The notes under the pieces were generated by a model. It did not search any database. It saw only the letters and a program-made list of their open reading frames with translations, and was not told the origin of the DNA. Below are positions 36,610-43,886 of a stretch of 64,000 nucleotides of DNA, in pieces. Numbering within the stretch: position 1 is the first letter of the stretch; each line of letters opens with the position of its first letter. A program made the translations under genes and the position numbers. The stretch comes from Herpetosiphon geysericola (lineage in GTDB: Bacteria; Chloroflexota; Chloroflexia; Chloroflexales; Herpetosiphonaceae): positions 124,001 through 188,000 of the forward strand of contig NZ_LGKP01000015.1 of NCBI RefSeq assembly GCF_001306135.1, given 5' to 3'.

Positions 36610-38346
36610 ATGAAGTGTCCAAGCTGTGGACATACGAATGATGGTAGCAACCGTTTTTGTGAATATTGTGGCGCCCGGCTTGATCCCGCGATGAATCAAG
36701 AAGCGACCCAAGTTGGGGCAGTTCCCAATTTGCATACTGATCAAAGCTATGATGCCCCAACAATGTTTGTACCAGCCGATCAAGCTCCTCCTGCTCCACC
36801 AGCCCAAGCGGAGCCAGCGGCAAGTTCGCTCAACTGTCGTGAATGTGGCTATATTAATCAACCAGGCGATCGCTATTGCGATCAATGTGGGGCTTCGCTT
36901 GAGGCGCCAGCGGTTGCTGTCGGTGTCGATGTGGCGCCCGTTGCAACGCCTGTGCCAAGTGCTAGCGAAGCGGTTACGCCACCAGATGGTGTGCCAGCAG
37001 TGCAAGTAGCCGAGCCAAGTTTAGCCGAATTAACCAATGTTGCGCCCGATGAGGAGTTGCCAACTGTGCCAATTGAAGACCAACAACCATTTTCAGCGCC
37101 AAGCAACGAGTCCGAGCCAGTTGTGGCTGCAACCGAAGAGCCTGTTGCGGCTCCCATCATCGAAGCCGAAGCTGTGGCGGCTAAAGAAGAGCCATTCGAT
37201 TCGCCAGTTGCTGAGGCTGCGCCTGTGCTGATTGCACCTGAAGAACCACGCTACGAAGACGAGCCAGTGGTTGCTGCCAGCCAAGAACCAGCCGTCGACG
37301 CTGCTCCCGCTATTGACGCGGCTCCGACAGTTGATGCTGAGGCCGTAGCCGCCGAACGAACGGCACTTGAAGCAGCAATTATTGAACAAGAAGATAATTT
37401 GGCGATGTTCGAGCAGATGTCAGCGCGCTATGCTGGCCGCGCCTTGCCTGCCCACATTGCAGCTGGGATTGAAGAAACCAAGACCAGTTTGGCCGAAGCC
37501 CAAGCCGCGCTTGCAGCTTTTGATCAAGCTCAAGCTGCCGCCCAAGCCGCTGCTGAAGCCGCTGCCGAGGCTGCTCAAGCTGCCGCATTGCCCGATCCAG
37601 CAGAGGTCGAGCGCTTAGAAACGGCAATTGCTGAACACCAAGATAACTTGGCGATGTTCGAGCAGATGTCAGCGCGCTATGCTGGCCGCGCCTTGCCTGC
37701 CCACATTGCAGCTGGCTTGGAAGAAAGCAAGCATGCCTTGGCCGAAGCCGAAGCCGAATTGGCCGCCTTGCTCGGTGGTTCGCCTGCTGCTCCGGCTGCT
37801 CCGCCAATTCCAGCGGCTCCAGTGAATACATACGATGCGCCAACGGTTGCAGCGGCTGCTCCCAGCGAACCAGCGCCAGCAGCGGTTGCTCCAGCAGAAC
37901 CGGTGGCCGTGCCTGCTCCAGCGGTTGAAGCAACGCCAGCATGGGCCGCACCAACTCCAGCAGCGCCAGAACCAGCGCCAGCTTGGTCTGCTCCAGCAGC
38001 AGTTGCCCCAGCAACGCCAGTTACGCCGCATTTAGTGGTGGCTGGCAGCCAAGTGGTGCTCAATCTGCCAACCAATAAGCAAGTCTATGTGATTGGCCGC
38101 GAAGATCCAATTAGCGGCATCTATCCTGAGGTCGATTTGACCAACCACGGCGGCGAAGGTGGCGGCGTGAGTCGCCAGCACGCACGCTTGCACAACACTG
38201 GCGGCAATTGGACGTTGGAAGATTTGAATAGCACCAACTATTCAAAAGTTAACGGCCAAAAATTGGCTCCCCATGCGCCCGCCCCGGTCAACCACGGCGA
38301 CCAACTGCAATTTGGCAAAGTTGTTGTAACCTTGCATTTGCATTAA
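36610..38346 (+). CDS. Double zinc-ribbon FHA protein with duplicated helical module
   Basis: A 578-residue protein. Two zinc ribbons lie at the N-terminus (CPSCGHTN...FCEYCG at 3-21 and CRECGYIN...YCDQCG at ~76-95). A long acidic Ala/Pro/Glu-rich region follows, then two copies of an ~80-residue helical module sharing NLAMFEQMSARYAGRALPAH, an Ala/Pro linker, and a C-terminal FHA domain (VIGREDP...SRQHARL...DLNSTNYSKVNG). There is no signal or membrane segment. FHA suggests it reads phosphothreonine made by the upstream kinase. ATG at 36610 has GGAGG upstream. A terminator follows. Confidence 0.9.
   Translation: MKCPSCGHTNDGSNRFCEYCGARLDPAMNQEATQVGAVPNLHTDQSYDAPTMFVPADQAPPAPPAQAEPAASSLNCRECGYINQPGDRYCDQCGASLEAPAVAVGVDVAPVATPVPSASEAVTPPDGVPAVQVAEPSLAELTNVAPDEELPTVPIEDQQPFSAPSNESEPVVAATEEPVAAPIIEAEAVAAKEEPFDSPVAEAAPVLIAPEEPRYEDEPVVAASQEPAVDAAPAIDAAPTVDAEAVAAERTALEAAIIEQEDNLAMFEQMSARYAGRALPAHIAAGIEETKTSLAEAQAALAAFDQAQAAAQAAAEAAAEAAQAAALPDPAEVERLETAIAEHQDNLAMFEQMSARYAGRALPAHIAAGLEESKHALAEAEAELAALLGGSPAAPAAPPIPAAPVNTYDAPTVAAAAPSEPAPAAVAPAEPVAVPAPAVEATPAWAAPTPAAPEPAPAWSAPAAVAPATPVTPHLVVAGSQVVLNLPTNKQVYVIGREDPISGIYPEVDLTNHGGEGGGVSRQHARLHNTGGNWTLEDLNSTNYSKVNGQKLAPHAPAPVNHGDQLQFGKVVVTLHLH
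37399..37715 (+). repeat. Exact 68-bp duplication inside the FHA gene
   Basis: Bases 37,399-37,466 and 37,648-37,715 are identical over 68 positions and lie 249 bases (83 codons) apart, in frame. The flanking sequence of the two modules has diverged at the DNA level, so the identical core points to recent duplication or gene conversion. Confidence 0.9.
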
Positions 38347-38360
38347 TTGTGAATCGACGG

Positions 38361-38396
38361 CCCGCGCTTATCAACACCGATAAGCGCGGGTTTTTT
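38361..38396 (+). terminator. Rho-independent terminator after the FHA gene
   Basis: A perfect 12-bp stem, CCCGCGCTTATC (38,361-38,372) and GATAAGCGCGGG (38,379-38,390), with a 6-base loop and six T residues. It closes the phosphatase-kinase-FHA run. Confidence 0.95.
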
Positions 38397-38413
38397 GTAT
38401 TTGGAGGATGCTG

Positions 38414-39109
38414 ATGTTGAATCCAGCTCAATTTCAGGTGTTAACCTTTGATTGCTATGGCACGTTGATCGATTGGGAAACTGGTTTGTGGGCGGCGCTT
38501 GAGCCAATTTTTGCTCGCTATGGAGTTGATATCGAGCAAGAAGCGGCTTTGCAATTGTATGGCGAGCTTGAAAGTGCGCTCGAAGCAGGGCCGTATTTGG
38601 CCTATAAAACCGTGGTTGCAACCGTGCTAGCGCAACTTGGTCAGCGTTTGGGCTTCACCCCAACTGCTGAAGAATGTCACGAATTTGGCTTGTCGGTCAA
38701 GCAATGGCCAGCCTTCGCCGATTCGCCAGCAGCCCTGCAACGCTTGCAGCAACGCTATAAATTAGCGATCATCTCGAATGTTGATGATGATTTGTTTGCT
38801 GCTTCGGAGCAACGCTTGGGCCTGAAATTCGATTGGATTATCACTGCCCAACAAGTGCAATCGTACAAACCTTCGTTGAATAATTTTCAGCGCGCCTTTG
38901 AACGTTTGGCCCTGCCGCAAAGCGCAATTTTGCATGTGGCTCAAAGCTTGTTCCACGATATTGTGCCCGCCAATCAGCTTGGTCTCAATACGGTTTGGGT
39001 CAATCGTCGCCATTCCAACCCTGGTTTTGGCGCAACCCCTATTGCCGAAGCCCAGCCCGATTTGGTTGTGCCCAGCTTGGCCGCCTTAGCCGATTCCTTA
39101 GGTTGTTAA
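38414..39109 (+). CDS. Haloacid dehalogenase type II-like HAD hydrolase
   Basis: A 231-residue HAD protein of the 2-haloacid dehalogenase group. Motif I is LTFDCYGTLIDWETGLW, motif II is LAIISNVDDDLF, the lysine is in QVQSYKPSLNNF and the last motif is ILHVAQSLFHDIVPANQLGLNTVWVNRR. The DCYGTLIDWE block and QSLFHDI are typical of type II haloacid dehalogenases, but many such proteins are phosphatases. The start at 38414 is chosen because GGAGG sits six bases upstream and abuts the earlier ATG. It is monocistronic. Confidence 0.88.
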   Translation: MLNPAQFQVLTFDCYGTLIDWETGLWAALEPIFARYGVDIEQEAALQLYGELESALEAGPYLAYKTVVATVLAQLGQRLGFTPTAEECHEFGLSVKQWPAFADSPAALQRLQQRYKLAIISNVDDDLFAASEQRLGLKFDWIITAQQVQSYKPSLNNFQRAFERLALPQSAILHVAQSLFHDIVPANQLGLNTVWVNRRHSNPGFGATPIAEAQPDLVVPSLAALADSLGC

Positions 39110-39115
39110 ATCAAG

Positions 39116-39150
39116 TGCCAGCACGCTTGTAAACGTGCTGGCATTGTTTT
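39116..39150 (+). terminator. Rho-independent terminator of the haloacid dehalogenase gene
   Basis: A 10-bp stem, TGCCAGCACG (39,116-39,125) and CGTGCTGGCA (39,134-39,143), is followed by TTGTTTT. It lies just after the plus-strand stop and just after the end of the convergent minus-strand gene, so it may act in both directions. Confidence 0.85.
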
Positions 39151-40024
39151 ATTGAGCTTGAGCTGTTGCTGAAAAGAGCCCTAGTTGAGCACTAAGATCG
39201 TCGCTGATATAGGCATTAATCCGAGGATAGGCAAATTTTTCTGATTCGCTGAGATAAATTGAACGAAAGCCAAAAAATTGGCTAGTAAAATAGGTTAATG
39301 ATGGATCGTATTCTTTATATAAATTAGCCTCAACTTGTTGCCAAATTAGCTTGAAATCATCAAATTGATTGAGATAGTTGATTTTTGCTTGATACCATTC
39401 CTCAAGCTCGAAACCCTTGGTTGCATGCCTAAAATTATAAATATAACTCTGAGCCATTAATTGCCATTGCACAAGGTCAAGGCTGAATAATTTTTTAAAC
39501 CCATAACGTGGATCAAACATTAAATTGAGAATATTGCGATCAGCTACGGGAATACTGTTAAAACTATCCATATAGTGTTGAAACAAACCATCCATAACTT
39601 GATTGACTTCTAAAATATCCCAAACATGATTAACAATAAATGCTGGAATATTAAGCTTGTGCAGAATATTTTGGTAGCGATCAAGGTGTTGCTGTAGGGC
39701 AATGCTAGTCAGAATTTCAGGATCTATTTTATAGCCAGCAGCACTTAAGAGCATATTGCGCTCGCTAATATTACACTCCAAAAGTGCAGCAATACCCCGT
39801 ACAATTGCCTCGGGAACCGTAATTTTGGCCCGCTTTTCAAGCAGCCGCTTATAAACTGGAAACTCACTCCAAATCGCTTGTTGAGAAAATGGCGAGCTAT
39901 TCGTTTTAGGGTGTTTGCCATTACGAATCGCATCCTCTAAAGCGCGTTTATGCCGAATGCGGATTGTTTCGGCAACTTCGATAAAGCTATCGTTGGCGGT
40001 TGCTGCGTTTACTTGTTCGGTCAT
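39149..40024 (-). CDS. MmyB-like transcriptional regulator with MLTR ligand-binding domain
   Basis: A 291-residue protein. Residues ~15-110 resemble an XRE-type helix-turn-helix (FSQQAIWSEFPVYKRLLEKRAKITVPEAIVRGIAALLEC), although divergent. Residues ~125-285 resemble the PAS-like MmyB/MLTR ligand domain (LQQHLDRYQNILHKLNIPAFIVNHVWDILEVNQVMDGLF, then DPRYGFKKLFSLDLVQWQL). MLTR domains bind fatty-acid-like ligands. Its DNA is noticeably richer in A and T than its neighbours, hinting at later acquisition or relaxed codon use. No regulated gene can be named. Confidence 0.72.
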   Translation of the reverse strand: MTEQVNAATANDSFIEVAETIRIRHKRALEDAIRNGKHPKTNSSPFSQQAIWSEFPVYKRLLEKRAKITVPEAIVRGIAALLECNISERNMLLSAAGYKIDPEILTSIALQQHLDRYQNILHKLNIPAFIVNHVWDILEVNQVMDGLFQHYMDSFNSIPVADRNILNLMFDPRYGFKKLFSLDLVQWQLMAQSYIYNFRHATKGFELEEWYQAKINYLNQFDDFKLIWQQVEANLYKEYDPSLTYFTSQFFGFRSIYLSESEKFAYPRINAYISDDLSAQLGLFSATAQAQ

Positions 40025-40344
40025 AATTTTCCTTTTTCAAGGACTCTTACCCTCGGTTTCATGCTGTTACAGCCTGAAATTAATGTTGCTATTATAGCAA
40101 ATTTGGGTATTTTTCATGTTGCTATCTATATCATATTTTCATGTTGACTAGCGATAATTTGGCTTTTTCAAGCCGCTAAAATTTTGTTGGTTATGCTGAT
40201 TTGAGGTTAGAAAATCTGTGCTGAGTTTAAATATATGTTGGGCATAAATCGCCCACATCCATCAGCGTAGAAAAATGGATGCGGACGATTGTTGAATGAG
40301 TGTATTTAGGTTGATTGGATTGTGCTATGCAGACTTGGGGCGAT
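40025..40344. other. AT-rich intergenic region
   Basis: This 320-base stretch is A+T-rich with no coding character. It holds the presumed promoter of the MmyB-like gene. Near 40,252-40,283 is a 10-bp inverted repeat (CCACATCCAT and ATGGATGCGG) with one G-U pair on the minus strand, 60 bases after the minus-strand MBL gene. It lacks a T-run, so it is at best a weak terminator. Confidence 0.45.
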
Positions 40345-41046
40345 TTAGGCATAAAAATCTGGCAGCGTTTTGAGAGCTTGCCATTGCTGATGGTCGTGGC
40401 CGAAAATGACTAGCTTAATTTGCTCTTGCTCAACCAGATCAAGCAACTTGATCGTACTAGCTTGAATCGCTGCTGCATCGGGGTTTTCAGGATCAGCTTT
40501 ATCGCGGATAAAATCGGCGCTGAATGGCACAGCGTCAATTGGCAAGAGCACTGCTCCAGTTTGTGGCAGCCGCACCAACACCGATTGATGACCAGCCACA
40601 TGGCCGCTGGTTTCAATCAGCTCTAGCCCTGGCAGCAGCTCGGTATCGCCATCAACCAGGCGAATTCGTTCGATTGGTTGCTCCCATTGTCCGCGATTGG
40701 CTGCAAAGCGAGGATTGCTTTGGGCATCGAGGTGATGCGCTCGTTGCACGATGTATTGCGCGTTGGGGAAGTGCGCATGTCTGCCAGCATGGTCAATATC
40801 ATAATGGGTCGAAATAATCGTATCAATGTCAGCTGGCTGGAGGCCAATGCGCGACAACTGCGTAATCACATCTTGTCCATTCGCAAAATCGGCTGCCTCT
40901 TCAGGCATAAGCTCGGGCAACCCGGTGTCGATCAGGATATTCTGGCCAGCGCTGGTTTGCACCAGATAGCACACAATTGGAATCTGATATTCGGGCATAT
41001 CCCCAACTTGCATCAGATATAAACGCTGTGGCGTATGTTGGTTCAT
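40345..41046 (-). CDS. MBL-fold hydrolase, N-acyl-homoserine-lactonase-like
   Basis: A 233-residue metallo-beta-lactamase-fold protein. It resembles AHL lactonases in length and layout: ILIDTGLPELM, the metal motif, SGHVAGHQSVLVRL, and a late FGHDHQQW. The metal motif reads STHYDIDHAG, that is HxDxDH (His81, Asp83, Asp85, His86), where AHL lactonases have HxHxDH. The Asp variant occurs in other MBL hydrolases, so lactonase activity is uncertain. ATG at 41046 is preferred over an in-frame GTG six bases earlier. It is monocistronic. Confidence 0.8.
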   Translation of the reverse strand: MNQHTPQRLYLMQVGDMPEYQIPIVCYLVQTSAGQNILIDTGLPELMPEEAADFANGQDVITQLSRIGLQPADIDTIISTHYDIDHAGRHAHFPNAQYIVQRAHHLDAQSNPRFAANRGQWEQPIERIRLVDGDTELLPGLELIETSGHVAGHQSVLVRLPQTGAVLLPIDAVPFSADFIRDKADPENPDAAAIQASTIKLLDLVEQEQIKLVIFGHDHQQWQALKTLPDFYA

Positions 41047-41134
41047 TATCACAGTTCCCTTCGCAAAAAGTGGTCAATAGTAGGCATCACGATGAAGATT
41101 AGACCAAATGTGCTATCTTTTGTCAATGCTTGAA

Positions 41135-41302
41135 TTAACGCATCTGCGTAATTCTCGGTATAGTATTGAGTAGCGCGGCGTTTGCGCTAGCGATTGCAAC
41201 TATGTATTCGCTGTGATCGTCTCGATAATAGACCGAACAGTGATAAACTGCTTGGCGATTGTCGTTGCTTAAAACACTGACATTGGCAATTACTGGGTTG
41301 CC
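41135..41302 (-). pseudogene. Possible gene remnant
   Basis: The minus strand between 41,302 and a TAA at 41,135 reads through 55 protein-like codons (for example SVLSNDNRQAVYHCSVYY) without a start codon, right after a TAG. It may be the decayed end of a lost gene. The rest of 41,047-41,439 shows nothing beyond the expected promoter of the plus-strand response regulator. I do not recognise the fragment. Confidence 0.25.
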
Positions 41303-41439
41303 CTAGGCTGGTTTGACATACTTATTTTTAGATTCAGCAGTTATGACCTGCATGCCGACTGTCGAGCTAGCAAGCATTTGTTGCCCAATGGTGGTTAATC
41401 GTCACTCATTGAAATCGTACATAGCAGAAGGATTTGGCG

Positions 41440-42156
41440 ATGGCTGAGCATGTGCCGACAATTTTGGTAATCGAAGATGCTGTTGATTTGGCAGATGTGT
41501 TGGTGCGCGAACTCACTAATTTGGGCTATCGGGTTTGGCATGCTGCCGATGGCCGCACAGGCCTCAATTTACACCAGCAACATCAACCAGATTTAGTTAT
41601 TTTGGATTGGATGTTGCCGCAGCTTGATGGCCTAGAGGTCTTGCGCACGATTCGCCAAACCAAATCGACCCCAGTGCTGATGTTGACGGCCCGTAGCGAA
41701 GAAACCGATTTAGTGGTGGGTTTGGAGCTTGGCGCTGATGATTATTTGACCAAGCCATTTGGCATGCGCGAGCTGATTGCGCGTGTGCGGGCATTGTTGC
41801 GCCGCGACCAGCGGATTCAACAATTGTTACAGGCCGATGGGCAACCAGCAACCGAAGTCTTGCGCTATGGCGAATTAGTGCTTGACCCACATTTGCATAC
41901 GGTTGCTTTGCGCCAACAAGAGCTCGATTTGACTCCAACTGAGTTTGCGATTCTCGATTTATTGTTGCGCAACCCAGGCCGCGCATTTAGTCGCAACTAC
42001 TTGCTCGATACAATTTGGGGCCAAAGCTATGTTGGCGGCGATCGCTCGGTCGATAATGCAATGCTGCGTTTGCGCAAAAAGCTGGCCGATTTTGGTGATG
42101 CAATCGAAACGGTTTGGGGCCTTGGTTATCGTTTGCAAGCGGAAGCACCACGATGA
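41440..42156 (+). CDS. OmpR/PhoB-family response regulator
   Basis: A 238-residue regulator: receiver with acidic pair in VIEDAVD, phospho-acceptor Asp in LVILDWMLP, VLMLTARS and DDYLTKPFG, then a winged-helix domain with LDLTPTEFAIL, SRNYLLDTIWG and DRSVDNAMLRLRKKL. ATG at 41440 has GAAGGA seven bases upstream. The stop overlaps the histidine kinase start as ATGA. It lies directly upstream of the polyamine-linked cluster and is the obvious candidate regulator of it. Confidence 0.96.
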   Translation: MAEHVPTILVIEDAVDLADVLVRELTNLGYRVWHAADGRTGLNLHQQHQPDLVILDWMLPQLDGLEVLRTIRQTKSTPVLMLTARSEETDLVVGLELGADDYLTKPFGMRELIARVRALLRRDQRIQQLLQADGQPATEVLRYGELVLDPHLHTVALRQQELDLTPTEFAILDLLLRNPGRAFSRNYLLDTIWGQSYVGGDRSVDNAMLRLRKKLADFGDAIETVWGLGYRLQAEAPR

Positions 42157-43760
42157 AGTATTGGCTGCGTTGGTATGCACATGCAGGGCTGTGGCGGGCT
42201 TGGCTCTATATGCTGCTTTTCGACAGCATGTTCTTAGGTAGCTTATTGTTGCTTGTTGAGTGGCTACCGGTTGATGTATATGTCTTGATGAATGGCGGCT
42301 TTTTTATTATTGGCATTGGCGCTGTGGTGTTTGGCTTGAGCTTGGCGTTCGCTGAAGGTGGCTTTTGGCGTACATTGTTGCTTGAGCTTGCTGCATGGGT
42401 GCTTGCGCTGATCAGTTTGACCTTGCTCGGCAGTTTTGTTTCGTGGTATGAACTTTCACGTCCCATGAGCGCATGGCAGGATGAATTTTATATCGCGTTT
42501 CCCGATATGCTGCTCTTTTTTAGCATCCACAATGTGACATTTATTGGAACCCGTTGCTTAATGTGGTTTTGGCGTTGGTGGAATCGCTTGCGCAAACGTT
42601 CGTTGCTCTGGACGTTGACCCATGATCAATTAACCATTGTTTTTATATTGATGGTGATCTTTGGGGTTACCGTGGCCGGGCTTTCGATTTATATGCGTGG
42701 CAATGAGTTGGCGAACTCCGATAATTCAACCACATTCTTGATTGAAAATGTCGTGCAATATTCGTTGCTGGGTTCGATCTATGGCGCGCTGATGATCGTC
42801 GGCCTGTTTATATTTTTGCCCGTGGCGATGATCCTTTCGTATATGTTGATTCGGCGGGTTATTCGGCGCATTGAAGCCTTGGCGATGGCTACCAATGCGT
42901 TGCGTGAGGGCGATTATAGCTCGCGGATTGTGGTATATGGCAACGATGAAATTGCTCAGCTCCAGGCTAATTTTAATGCCATGGCCGAACAACTGGATAC
43001 GACAGTCAATGCCCTCAAAACCGAGCGCGATCGCGTCGCGGGCTTGCTTGATGATCGGCGCGCCTTAGTTGCCAGCGTTTCGCATGAATTGCGCACGCCA
43101 GTTGCGACGATGCGCGGCTACCTTGAATCGAATTTGCAAGCAGAACAACTATTAACGCCCCAAGTCCAGCGCGATTTGCTCGTCATGGAGCGCGAAACGC
43201 TGCGCTTACAACAATTGATTGAAGATTTGTTTTTGCTTTCGGCCAGCGAAGTCAGCCGTTTGACCCTCAACCTTGAAGCGCATGACCTAGCGCCCTTGAT
43301 CAATCGCATTGTCCAAACCGTTCAGCCTTTGGCATGGCGCCAATCGCGAGTTGATGTGTTGGCTGAGTGTGCCGCCGCGCTTGATCAAGCATTGATTGAT
43401 CCTCAACGTTTTGAGCAAATTTTGCGCAACTTGTTGCATAATGCCTTGCGCTACACGCCGCCTGGGGGCTTGGTGGTGGTGCAAGCACTCAATCATGCCA
43501 ACCAGATTGAAATTTATGTCCGTGATACTGGTGTTGGGATCAACCCCACTGAGCTTGATTCAATTTGGCAGCGCTTTTATCGCGCCAACGATCAGGCCAA
43601 CGAACAGCATCAAGGCGCTGGCTTAGGCCTAGCCTTGGTCAAAGAATTAAGCGAAGCTATGGGTGGCTCGGTTAGTGTTGAAAGTCAGCTGGGTGTTGGC
43701 ACCAGCTTTTGCATTCGTTTCCCCAAAGCCGCGAAACCAATGCTTGCAAACGTTTCCTAG
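42153..43760 (+). CDS. Multi-pass sensor histidine kinase
   Basis: A 535-residue membrane kinase. The N-terminal ~150 residues contain four or more hydrophobic segments with only short loops, followed by another membrane pair (~170-240) and a HAMP domain. The HisKA site is VASVSHELRTPVATMRGYLES, with N box NLLHNALRYTPPGG, G1 DTGVGI and G2 GAGLGLALVKEL, all intact. The lack of a large external domain suggests membrane-state or intramembrane sensing. It is coupled to the response regulator and is 126 bases upstream of the spermidine-synthase fusion. Confidence 0.94.
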   Translation: MKYWLRWYAHAGLWRAWLYMLLFDSMFLGSLLLLVEWLPVDVYVLMNGGFFIIGIGAVVFGLSLAFAEGGFWRTLLLELAAWVLALISLTLLGSFVSWYELSRPMSAWQDEFYIAFPDMLLFFSIHNVTFIGTRCLMWFWRWWNRLRKRSLLWTLTHDQLTIVFILMVIFGVTVAGLSIYMRGNELANSDNSTTFLIENVVQYSLLGSIYGALMIVGLFIFLPVAMILSYMLIRRVIRRIEALAMATNALREGDYSSRIVVYGNDEIAQLQANFNAMAEQLDTTVNALKTERDRVAGLLDDRRALVASVSHELRTPVATMRGYLESNLQAEQLLTPQVQRDLLVMERETLRLQQLIEDLFLLSASEVSRLTLNLEAHDLAPLINRIVQTVQPLAWRQSRVDVLAECAAALDQALIDPQRFEQILRNLLHNALRYTPPGGLVVVQALNHANQIEIYVRDTGVGINPTELDSIWQRFYRANDQANEQHQGAGLGLALVKELSEAMGGSVSVESQLGVGTSFCIRFPKAAKPMLANVS

Positions 43761-43803
43761 GCTCCTATATGCCTATAGTTATGGCCAATAGCGGTGGTGT
43801 ATA

Positions 43804-43832
43804 TTGACATGCTGCCTAGAACTCTGTAACCT
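43804..43832 (+). promoter_or_regulatory. Possible promoter of the polyamine-linked cluster
   Basis: A consensus -35 hexamer TTGACA (43,804-43,809) is followed after 17 bases by a poor -10, TAACCT; TATAGT lies a few bases further on. It is 55 bases upstream of the fusion gene start. A perfect -35 with a weak -10 would suit activation by the neighbouring response regulator. Confidence 0.35.
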
Positions 43833-43886
43833 ATAGTGAGCATTCCACGTACCAACCCCAGCAAACCCGTTGTATGGAGAACAACC

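Noticed and set aside
36560-37005. Antisense frames at the start of the FHA gene
   Set aside because: They overlap the zinc-ribbon coding region and have no motif or ribosome-binding site.
37379-38014. A 211-codon Leu/Arg-rich antisense frame over the FHA gene
   Set aside because: It mirrors the Ala/Glu/Pro repeats of the FHA protein and shows only low-complexity residues.
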